From: CAYSYY01 sp964576115 [NCBI: uncultured Gemmatimonadota bacterium]
GTDB taxonomy: Bacteria; Blakebacterota; Blakebacteria; Blakebacterales
DNA: 58,774 bases
NCBI GenBank assembly: GCA_964576115.1
Contig: CAZNUA010000006.1
Span: 62,983 to 121,756, forward strand
Direction of reading: 5' to 3'
Shown here piece after piece: positions 8,682 through 15,205 of this stretch. The notes under the pieces are model-generated. The model did not search any database and was not told the DNA's origin. It saw only the letters and a program-made list of their open reading frames with translations. Position 1 is the first letter of the stretch. The number at the start of each line of letters is the position of its first letter. A program made the position numbers and the translations under genes.

Positions 8682-11600
8682 TTAGAACTCCGGTCCCAGG
8701 GCGATGTACCAGCGGGGTTTGCCGCTGATCGCGTTCAGGGTGTTCTTCCAGGCCACGTCGAACCTCAGGATAAAGAACCCGAGGTTCATGCGCGCGCCTA
8801 AACCGATACCGCTCCTGATGTCTTCAAAAGCGGGCAGGAGCCCATTCCAGTTCAGCAGTCGTACGGTAGTGCCGGCATTCCAGGCCACACCCAGATCGCA
8901 GAAAAGCGCTCCCTGAATGTTGCTGATGCGCAGGGGCAGAGGCCAGCCCAGGGCCAGCAACCGGATGAACTCGAAACGCAGTTCCAGGTTGGTCAGGGCA
9001 AAGCGGGAACCGCTGAATTCGTAAAAGTCGTAACCCCGCAGGGGGGACTGAAAGCTGGCGAAATACAGGCTCTCGATGTCATAGAGTTCTGCTCGCGAAT
9101 GACGCGGTCCCCACCAGTACCCGTTTCCGCCCAGATAAAACCGCTGCGGTTCCCGTCCTTCGCTCACCCCCCCCGCCCCGCGCAGCACGAGCGTGAGTCC
9201 TTCGTCCAGAGACAGATAGGAACGATAGTCGGCGCTCAGGGTGGTGAATCGCAGCGTTTGATCTATCCAGGGAGGACTGGATGCCAGACCGATGCGGAAA
9301 CGACGGCCGTTGATGTATCCGGTTACCCCGGGCACGGTGTTGTCCCCGACCAGACTCAGCTCGGGGATGATGAGCTGACGGTACACGCGTTCGGCCGGTC
9401 CGGTCAGATAGATACGCCGCAGAATACCGATGAAACGGGTCTGCAGATCGAGGCGCAGGAAACGGCTGAAAGGCCAGGAGAGATAGAGCAGACCGCCCCC
9501 GGTCCGGTCGCCATAGAGCGATCCGGTGCCGTCGTAGGCGTAATAGAGGTAATTGTACCAGAACAGACTCGCCCCGACATTCAGGCGGCTTCCGAAGCCG
9601 GTCCAGGTGAACTGGTAATTCGAGTTTTCGAGAGAGTTCCAGAGGCTCACCTGGGCCGATATGCGGTGGTTACCCAGAATATCGCTCATTTCCATATAGG
9701 AAGCGCCCGAGAGGCCCCAGTAGCTGTTGTAGCCGGCGTTCATCAATACCAGATCGGGCTCGAGGCGGAGCCGGTAGGGGTGTTCTTCACTGGCCAGCAC
9801 CCCATGACCCAGCTCGCGCGTGAGCGGTATCTCTTCGCGCAGCTGGGCGCTGGGTTCGCGATAGCGGGAGGGGACGGGACGCGAAGGAGCCCGCAGGCGG
9901 GAAAGATCGAGCGGAAAGCGGGTGGAATCGCGCCGGGCGGGCAAAGCGGGCTGCACCGCTTCGGCGAAACGCTCCAGTTCCAGCTGCTGGACCAGACGGG
10001 TCGGGGCCGGTGCGCCCCTCACCGGGCTGTAGCGCGGAGCGTCCAGGAGCCAGAGATCGTAGCCGCCGTCATTGAAGGCGCTGAAGACCAGTTCGTCGGT
10101 CGCCGCACAGTACGAGATCGCCTCCAGACCCGTGAGCACGTCGGTGACCGCCCGGATGTCACCGGTCGCCAGATCGCAGCGATAGAGATTGCGAATCCCC
10201 GATCGGAAGGAGATGAAGAAGAGTTCGTCGCTCTTCCGCCCCCAGTGCGGGTGCGTGTCGTCGAATGTCCCGGTGATGACCGGAAGGGTTCGGCGATCGG
10301 CTCGATCCAGCTCCATGATCCAGATATTCCGGTCCCCGAAAGAAACCGGCAGGTCGAGGTGCCGGGGCTGCCGGCCGGGCAGGACCCTATCCGAAGCAAA
10401 GGCCAGACGGGTGCCATCGGGGCTCCAGGCGGGATTGCTTTCGTAGTCCTTCGAGTGCGTCAGGCGGGAGAAATCCCCACGGGAAAGATCGCAGAGGTAG
10501 AGATCGGACCAGCCGTCGCACACGCCTACGAAGGCGATCCGGCCCCCGTCGGGACTCCAGGCCGGCTCGTAGACGCCATCCAGCTCTGGATCGAGGATAC
10601 GTTGGACCCGGCCGTTTTCGGCATCGACCACATAGATCCGATCCCGCACACCCCCCTTGGCAGCCACCGCCACCCGCTCGCCGTCCGGGCTCCACGACAC
10701 GCCGCCCCGCAGGATATGCATCTGCTCGAACTGGCCGGTCCGCTCTCCCTTGCCCAGGCGGGTGATGACCGTCCGGTCTGTGGTCGAGATGATGTAGAGA
10801 TCCATGAACCGGCTGCGGTTCGACAGGAAGGCCAACCGCTCGCCCTCCGGACTCAGCGCCGGAAAGACGTTGTACTGCGAGCCGTCCTCGTGATGGTCGG
10901 TCAGGGGCCGGGCGATCTCTTCGGGATGCGAACGCCCCTCGATCTCCGACCAGTAGGTCTGCTGCAGGAAACGTTGCCAGTCACGCGAAATCAATTCAAC
11001 CGTCCGGCCGACGGTCGCGACCAGGGCCTGCTCGATATCGGGCACGAGACGCAGGCTCATTACCAGATCGCCGATCCGGCGCTGACCGTACGTCTGGGCC
11101 AGAAAGTGAAAGAAGGACTGCCCGCCCTTGTAGGCCAGGAAACCGCCGTGAATATCCTGCAGTTCGGGCAGATATCCGTTGATGACCGCATCGCGCACGA
11201 AAGACTCGGCATCGGGATCCCAGCCCATCGAGCCGTATTCGGCCAGCCCCTCGACGAACCAGATCGGCAGACTACCCGACTGGATCTGGCTCATCAGGCC
11301 GCCGATTCCCCGGCCGTAGATCATGGCCATCGAAACGGCGTGCACCAGTTCGTGGTTCAGAACGTGCCGGAAATCCGCATAGGAACCCTGGAAAGGCACC
11401 ACCACCCGGTGCTTGAGGTATTCGGTGAAGCCTTCGATCCCCTCCCGGAGAAGGTTCGGAATCACATTGGTCTGCTGGAAGTCGTTATGGGAGTTGTAGA
11501 GAATGATCGGAACCCGGCGGGTCAGATCGTAGCGCCAGGCGCGGCGAAGTTCGTCATACACCTGCTCGGCGGCTACGGCAGCGAAACGGGCGATCTCTTC

Positions 11601-11762
11601 CCCGCCCTGGTGGTAATAGATGGTGAAGTGCTCGGTGGCGAATGTCGTCCAGGTAAAACGCCGGTACTGGACCTTGTTCTGTCCGAACCAGACGTCCTGG
11701 GCGGCCAGAGGCGCCGGGATAGACCCGGCCAGGAGTATCAGGATGACGAAAGCCCGTTTCAT
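8682..11762 (-). CDS. Peptidase-MA-like / TolB-type propeller / outer-membrane barrel fusion
   Basis: This 1026-residue secreted protein has three parts. After the signal peptide (1-21, ending LAAQ), residues about 40-260 form a gluzincin-like peptidase with HELVH at 137-141 and WFVEGLAEYGS (168-178) offering the third ligand. Residues about 290-600 hold WD40-like PD40 repeats, with SPEGERLAFLS, SWSPDGERVAVA, AWSPDGGRIAFV and AWSPDGTRLAFA. The last 300 or so residues have alternating aromatic and polar strands and end in WYIALGPEF, a typical barrel terminus of the D15/Omp85-like surface-antigen type. The frame extends to 11912, but the ATG at 11762 starts the signal peptide and has GGTGA eight bases upstream. 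It heads the protease/hut gene run. The barrel may anchor the protease in the outer membrane (inference). Confidence 0.87.
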   Translation of the reverse strand: MKRAFVILILLAGSIPAPLAAQDVWFGQNKVQYRRFTWTTFATEHFTIYYHQGGEEIARFAAVAAEQVYDELRRAWRYDLTRRVPIILYNSHNDFQQTNVIPNLLREGIEGFTEYLKHRVVVPFQGSYADFRHVLNHELVHAVSMAMIYGRGIGGLMSQIQSGSLPIWFVEGLAEYGSMGWDPDAESFVRDAVINGYLPELQDIHGGFLAYKGGQSFFHFLAQTYGQRRIGDLVMSLRLVPDIEQALVATVGRTVELISRDWQRFLQQTYWSEIEGRSHPEEIARPLTDHHEDGSQYNVFPALSPEGERLAFLSNRSRFMDLYIISTTDRTVITRLGKGERTGQFEQMHILRGGVSWSPDGERVAVAAKGGVRDRIYVVDAENGRVQRILDPELDGVYEPAWSPDGGRIAFVGVCDGWSDLYLCDLSRGDFSRLTHSKDYESNPAWSPDGTRLAFASDRVLPGRQPRHLDLPVSFGDRNIWIMELDRADRRTLPVITGTFDDTHPHWGRKSDELFFISFRSGIRNLYRCDLATGDIRAVTDVLTGLEAISYCAATDELVFSAFNDGGYDLWLLDAPRYSPVRGAPAPTRLVQQLELERFAEAVQPALPARRDSTRFPLDLSRLRAPSRPVPSRYREPSAQLREEIPLTRELGHGVLASEEHPYRLRLEPDLVLMNAGYNSYWGLSGASYMEMSDILGNHRISAQVSLWNSLENSNYQFTWTGFGSRLNVGASLFWYNYLYYAYDGTGSLYGDRTGGGLLYLSWPFSRFLRLDLQTRFIGILRRIYLTGPAERVYRQLIIPELSLVGDNTVPGVTGYINGRRFRIGLASSPPWIDQTLRFTTLSADYRSYLSLDEGLTLVLRGAGGVSEGREPQRFYLGGNGYWWGPRHSRAELYDIESLYFASFQSPLRGYDFYEFSGSRFALTNLELRFEFIRLLALGWPLPLRISNIQGALFCDLGVAWNAGTTVRLLNWNGLLPAFEDIRSGIGLGARMNLGFFILRFDVAWKNTLNAISGKPRWYIALGPEF

Positions 11763-11850
11763 GATCGTTTCACCGCGCGGTGACCGCAGGAAGAACGGCT
11801 GCAGGCGGCCCCTGTTGACAACCGCCCGTCGTTCATCCGACACTGGCCTC

Positions 11851-12219
11851 ATGCGAGGCCTCCTCCCGATCATGCTGCTGGCCGCCGGGCTCACGGTTGC
11901 CTGTACCCGCAAAGCCCCCGCCCCCGCTCCCGAGGCCGGGCTGGTTCAGCTCTACTGCGATCTGGCTCTGCTGGCCGGCGATGCCGGACAACCGCCGCCC
12001 GACTCGGCCAGGGCCGCAATATTCACTGCCTACGGTACCACCCAGGCGGCCTTCGAAGCCGCTCTGCAACCCTATCGGGACGATCCCCGCGGGTGGGTGC
12101 GCTTCTTCCAGGCCGTACTGGACACGCTTCAGGAACGCATTGGAACGCCGCCACCGCCGACCGGATTCGTCCGACCGGGTCAGGGCAGCCGCGATCGCCC
12201 TCAGCCGCCCGGCGGGTGA
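11851..12219 (+). CDS. Small DUF4296-like lipoprotein
   Basis: This is a 122-residue lipoprotein. The hydrophobic signal (MRGLLPIMLLAAGLTVAC) ends at a good lipobox, with Cys18. The mature part is helical, with LVQLYCDLALLAG followed by YGTTQAAFEAALQPYRDDP and VRFFQAVLDTLQERI, the layout of the DUF4296 family (a short aspartate-containing helix, then a helical pair). A Pro/Gly-rich tail follows. Its function is unknown. The frame is open upstream to 11620, but only the ATG at 11851 gives a signal peptide. No clear ribosome site precedes it. A TTGACA at 11815-11820 could place transcription start near the ATG, so a leaderless message is possible. It is divergent from the barrel protease gene and converges on the GH99-like gene with a 19-bp overlap. 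Confidence 0.7.
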   Translation: MRGLLPIMLLAAGLTVACTRKAPAPAPEAGLVQLYCDLALLAGDAGQPPPDSARAAIFTAYGTTQAAFEAALQPYRDDPRGWVRFFQAVLDTLQERIGTPPPPTGFVRPGQGSRDRPQPPGG

Positions 12220-13475
12220 TTATCGTACCAGACTTCGTAGATTGCCCCCAGCAAAACGTCGCCTTTGCGCAACGCTGTTTCATCGAGATACAGGTTTTGA
12301 TACGGAAAGTACCGGTATCCCCCCGTCGCGGTATTCGGCAGAGTCGTCCCGCTCGGCTGGCTGTTGTCGGCTACGTATTCGATCTGTGTGTCCTGGCGCC
12401 AGACATTGAATGAGTTGAGCAGGACGATGGCCGGTTCGCCGACCCAGGTGTTGGCCAGGTCCCAGATCGCCCGGTAGGTACCCGCTTCGGCAGTCAGGGT
12501 GAGGGTCAGTTCCCGGGTGATGATCGGCCGCAGGATATCGCTCGAGGCCCGGTCGTTGTAGCCCGGCATGACCGTCGGGATAAGGGGGATGGGATCGTCC
12601 ATACCCGCCAGGGTCTGGGTATAGGATTCCCAGAGATCCGCCAGATCCTCGATCACGCCCGATCCGGCCGGGTACCCGTCGTGGATCGTCAGGGTGGCCA
12701 GATCGATACCCGTCACCGCGTCCATGGCACTGATGCGGCTGAGATTGGGAACCGCGGAAGCGCCCCAGATGACCTCGTCGCCTATCAGATAAAAAGCTCC
12801 TCCGCCGGTACTGTCGGCGTAGGCCTGGCGCACGGCGTTCAGGGCGATCCGGGCATCCCCTGAGATTTTGTGCGTCTGACGCATGACGATGACCGGCAAT
12901 CCGCCCAGGTGCAGGTAGTTCGGTAGACTGAAGAAGGAATCGTGGAAGAGCAGGAGATGGCTCAGCAGGCTGTCACGGGACGTCAGGCTGAGACCGAAAC
13001 TGCCCGTTTCGGAGTCGCCGGCCAGGATGGTGGGAGTCTCGTACAGAATGCACCAGTCGATCAGGTCGAAAGCAGCGTCGGGGATCAGATAGTCGGTCAG
13101 CGTTTCGTGTCCCCAGGTTCCCGGACCGCGCCAGGCGACGCAGAAGAAATCGATCCCGGCCCCGGTTGCCCAGGTCACATGCTGCGAGATGACGCCGGCA
13201 TCACGGCTAGAATATTCTCCCAGCAGCGGATGCTGTTCGCGAAGCAGACGTACCCTCAGATACTCCCCCGCCCAGTTGCGATTATTTCCCCAGCCCCCGT
13301 CTCCATCAGGACCGAGACCGTCGCAACCCGGCGAGGCGAAAGCGATCAGAACCGCCGAGGCGACACCCGTCAGGGTGACGGCCCGGCGACTGTAGAACCG
13401 GCGTCGAGCTGTTCGTGTCCGGTTGAGCAAACCTTCTCCGTCTCTACGCGATCGGTCCGGGGGTGTGATCGACAC
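12201..13475 (-). CDS. GH99-like lipoprotein, catalytic glutamates replaced
   Basis: This is a 424-residue predicted lipoprotein. The signal region has twin arginines (YSRRAVTL, Arg30-Arg31) before a hydrophobic stretch and SPGC (Cys51), so Tat export is possible. The body follows the GH99 endo-alpha-mannosidase pattern: HPLLGEYSSRDAGVISQH, GAGIDFFCVAWRGPGTWG and, near the end, LNSFNVWRQDTQIEY (354-368). Active GH99 enzymes have NEW-H-E-GTQIE at this last site, with two catalytic glutamates three residues apart. Here Val358 and Gln361 replace them, so a normal mannosidase activity is unlikely. The start is GTG; TTG codons further in could also serve. It follows a 46-codon ORF with a 32-bp overlap. 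A glycan-binding role is inference. Confidence 0.8.
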   Translation of the reverse strand: MSITPPDRSRRDGEGLLNRTRTARRRFYSRRAVTLTGVASAVLIAFASPGCDGLGPDGDGGWGNNRNWAGEYLRVRLLREQHPLLGEYSSRDAGVISQHVTWATGAGIDFFCVAWRGPGTWGHETLTDYLIPDAAFDLIDWCILYETPTILAGDSETGSFGLSLTSRDSLLSHLLLFHDSFFSLPNYLHLGGLPVIVMRQTHKISGDARIALNAVRQAYADSTGGGAFYLIGDEVIWGASAVPNLSRISAMDAVTGIDLATLTIHDGYPAGSGVIEDLADLWESYTQTLAGMDDPIPLIPTVMPGYNDRASSDILRPIITRELTLTLTAEAGTYRAIWDLANTWVGEPAIVLLNSFNVWRQDTQIEYVADNSQPSGTTLPNTATGGYRYFPYQNLYLDETALRKGDVLLGAIYEVWYDNHPPGG

Positions 13476-13584
13476 GCCACCGGTGGCCGCGGATCAGAGT
13501 CCGGATGACGGCTCCCAGACCCGCCAGTGCGGCCATTGCCGCGGCGATCCAGGCCCACCATCCATGAAGAACCCTGCTGATCAT
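13444..13584 (-). CDS. 46-residue single-span membrane protein (small ORF)
   Basis: A short frame begins with ATG at 13584 and encodes 46 residues with one hydrophobic segment (WWAWIAAAMAALAGLGAVI) and a basic tail (RTLIRGHRWRVDH). Support comes from a strong ribosome site, GAGGAGGTGA, ending about nine bases before the ATG, and from position: it overlaps the start of the GH99-like gene by 32 bp, as in coupled genes. No family is recognised. It could be a real small membrane protein or a leader ORF that couples translation to the downstream lipoprotein gene. The hydrophobic segment and ribosome site are seen directly; that it is expressed is inference. Confidence 0.5.
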   Translation of the reverse strand: MISRVLHGWWAWIAAAMAALAGLGAVIRTLIRGHRWRVDHTPGPIA

Positions 13585-13642
13585 GCGTCCCGTCACCTCC
13601 TCGAGGTCTTCCGAAAAGGGTGGGCAAGCAGGTGCTGTCCAT

Positions 13643-13648
13643 AATATA
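13643..13648 (-). promoter_or_regulatory. Candidate -10 element for the small ORF/GH99-like operon
   Basis: On the minus strand, TATATT lies inside the AT-rich CGTATATTATGG, in otherwise GC-rich DNA about 60 bp before the 46-codon ORF. No good -35 hexamer is visible 16-18 bp upstream, so this is a weak call. Confidence 0.3.
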
Positions 13649-13759
13649 CGACGCAGGACCGTCGGACATGTTCACGAATCCGGATCCAGCCCGGCGGGTC
13701 ACTCCCGAACCGTTATCTGGCGCCGTTTCACGCCTTTTCCCCCGGGGTTCTGATTCACC

Positions 13760-13787
13760 TTGACCGCCGGGCCGAAAGCCGCATCTT
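13760..13787 (+). promoter_or_regulatory. Candidate promoter for tRNA-Ala
   Basis: TTGACC (13760-13765) is followed by 16 bp and CATCTT (13782-13787). Transcription would begin near 13794, about 16 bases before the tRNA. The -10 resembles the TAGCTT of the better tRNA-Val promoter in this window. Confidence 0.45.
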
Positions 13788-13809
13788 GACGCAGGACCAC
13801 AGTTTGCGT

Positions 13810-13885
13810 GGGGCTGTAGCTCAGATGGGAGAGCGCCTGAATGGCATTCAGGAGGTCAGGGGTTCGATCCCCCTCAGCTCCACCA
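13810..13885 (+). tRNA. tRNA-Ala (anticodon GGC)
   Basis: A full cloverleaf can be drawn. The acceptor GGGGCTG pairs with CAGCTCC (one G-T pair), the D-arm is GCTC/GAGC, and the anticodon stem CCTGA/TCAGG carries loop ATGGCAT with anticodon GGC reading GCC. The T-arm is AGGGG-TTCGATC-CCCCT, the discriminator is A, and the CCA end is encoded (13883-13885). It stands alone, followed by a strong hairpin. Confidence 0.97.
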
Positions 13886-13900
13886 GATCCAACCTGTTGA

Positions 13901-13935
13901 AGGGCAATCGCTTGAAGCGATTGCCCTGTATCTTA
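13901..13935 (+). terminator. Rho-independent terminator after tRNA-Ala
   Basis: AGGGCAATCGCT, a TGA loop and AGCGATTGCCCT form a perfect 12-bp stem (13901-13927), followed by a T-rich tail (GTATCTTATT). It lies 15 bp after the tRNA and just beyond the stop of the converging serpin gene. The stem could also stop serpin transcripts, but the T-run is poor in that direction. Confidence 0.85.
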
Positions 13936-13938
13936 TTC

Positions 13939-15189
13939 TCAAAATCCCGTCACCTGTCCCATGAAGAGGATCGTGCCGGAGGCCTGCTCGCGGATGACGA
14001 ACAGGAAGGGCCGATCTATATAGATATTCAGGCTCGGGGTGACCGACGTCAGGGCGATCTCGACCACCGTCACGGCGGCGGCTTCGGTCCCCTCTTCGTC
14101 GACATCCACGAAGGCTTTCTGTTTGACCCGGGAGATCAGCAGTCCCCCCGGCCCGCCGGTACGCATGCGTTCGAAGTCGGCTGATCCGGTAAAGGCGATG
14201 CCCATCCCCAGTGCGGTGAGTACATCGTTGAGGGTGAATTCGTACTCGAGGATGAACCGGGGAAATTGCAGGAGATCCACTGTGCGTGTCTGCAGGGCAT
14301 TGACCAGAGCCTGCCAGGTGTCGCGGTCGAGCCCATCTACGAACTCGGTCAGGCTCATCAGGCCGACCGGCATGATCACATCCATGCAGAACAGGGAGTC
14401 CCCGTAGGGCAGCTCGACCATCTGGAGCATCTCATCGGCATAATACCGCAGGTCGGCATCGCCCAGACGCATGGCCGGAACCTGCGATGTGCTGCCGTCG
14501 AGATTGTGGAAGGGCCGCTCGTCTGTCAGGTCGGGATCGAACTGCCAGGTCCAGTCCCCCAGGAAATAGAGGGCGTTGATCAGGAACATGACCGTATCGG
14601 GTTCGATCGGGGGGGTGATGATCTCGGTGATCTTCTCGTGCGTTTTCTCTGCGACCCAGGCGTTGATGGTCGGTGCGGCCGAGGCAGCCGAGAAATCGAG
14701 AGCCTGGATGACGGCGTCGAAACAGGTCTGGTTGGTGGCCACGAAGTCGGGCGCGATGTTGAATCCATCGCGGTACCAGATCGAGTTGGCGATCTCGAAG
14801 GTCACTTTCGGATCCAGGCCGGTAAGCAGGTCTATCAGAGAACGGTAGGCCTCGTTGATCTCCGCCTCGGTCAGACCGGATAGTTCGAGAGCCTGCTGCA
14901 TGGCCGTATGGGTTTCGCCGTTGGCGCCGTTCAGAGTCATACCGAGGGCCATGGAAGCACTCAGCGGAGAGAGGAAGATATTCTCGGCTCCGACTTCGGC
15001 GGCGTGGGCCCGATAGAGCTTCAGACTGAAGAGGTTGCCGCTGGAAACGACCCTGGTCTCGCTCGGGGTGAGGGCGCGCGGCAATACTCCCCGCTGGGCG
15101 CCGGTGGGAGTGCGGGTACACCCGGCCAGGGTGACAATGAAGGCCAGCGTGCACCCCGCCATACGGCGGCACCGAAGGACGCGATTCAT
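13939..15189 (-). CDS. Serpin-family protease inhibitor, lipoprotein
   Basis: This 416-residue serpin has a lipoprotein signal (TLAFIVTLAGC, Cys24). Serpin landmarks are present in order: NIFLSPLSASMALGMTLNGA, the helix F/strand region FEIANSIWYRD, NALYFLGDWTWQFDP, the breach segment KAFVDVDEEGTEAAAVTV and the C-terminal DRPFLFVIREQ...ILFMGQV. The hinge EEGTEAAAVT (365-374) has the small residues of inhibitory serpins, which insert this loop into the main sheet after cleavage. Counting from the hinge puts P1 near Thr381 (ALTS), which suggests a chymotrypsin-, elastase- or subtilisin-like target. I chose the ATG at 15189 because GGTGA lies eight bases upstream; the ATG at 15216 has no ribosome site. 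It follows the BNR-repeat gene closely. It may protect the cell from its own or foreign proteases (inference). Confidence 0.95.
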   Translation of the reverse strand: MNRVLRCRRMAGCTLAFIVTLAGCTRTPTGAQRGVLPRALTPSETRVVSSGNLFSLKLYRAHAAEVGAENIFLSPLSASMALGMTLNGANGETHTAMQQALELSGLTEAEINEAYRSLIDLLTGLDPKVTFEIANSIWYRDGFNIAPDFVATNQTCFDAVIQALDFSAASAAPTINAWVAEKTHEKITEIITPPIEPDTVMFLINALYFLGDWTWQFDPDLTDERPFHNLDGSTSQVPAMRLGDADLRYYADEMLQMVELPYGDSLFCMDVIMPVGLMSLTEFVDGLDRDTWQALVNALQTRTVDLLQFPRFILEYEFTLNDVLTALGMGIAFTGSADFERMRTGGPGGLLISRVKQKAFVDVDEEGTEAAAVTVVEIALTSVTPSLNIYIDRPFLFVIREQASGTILFMGQVTGF

Positions 15190-15205
15190 CTCGTTCACCT
15201 GCCTC

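Noticed and set aside
9099-11783. An 894-codon open frame on the plus strand
   Set aside because: It is antisense to the barrel protease gene, has no recognisable motif or signal, and exists because high GC leaves few stops in the opposite frames.
13370-13702. A 110-codon minus-strand frame before the GH99-like gene
   Set aside because: It has no ribosome site or hydrophobic pattern, and it overlaps the better supported 46-codon ORF, which has a strong ribosome site.
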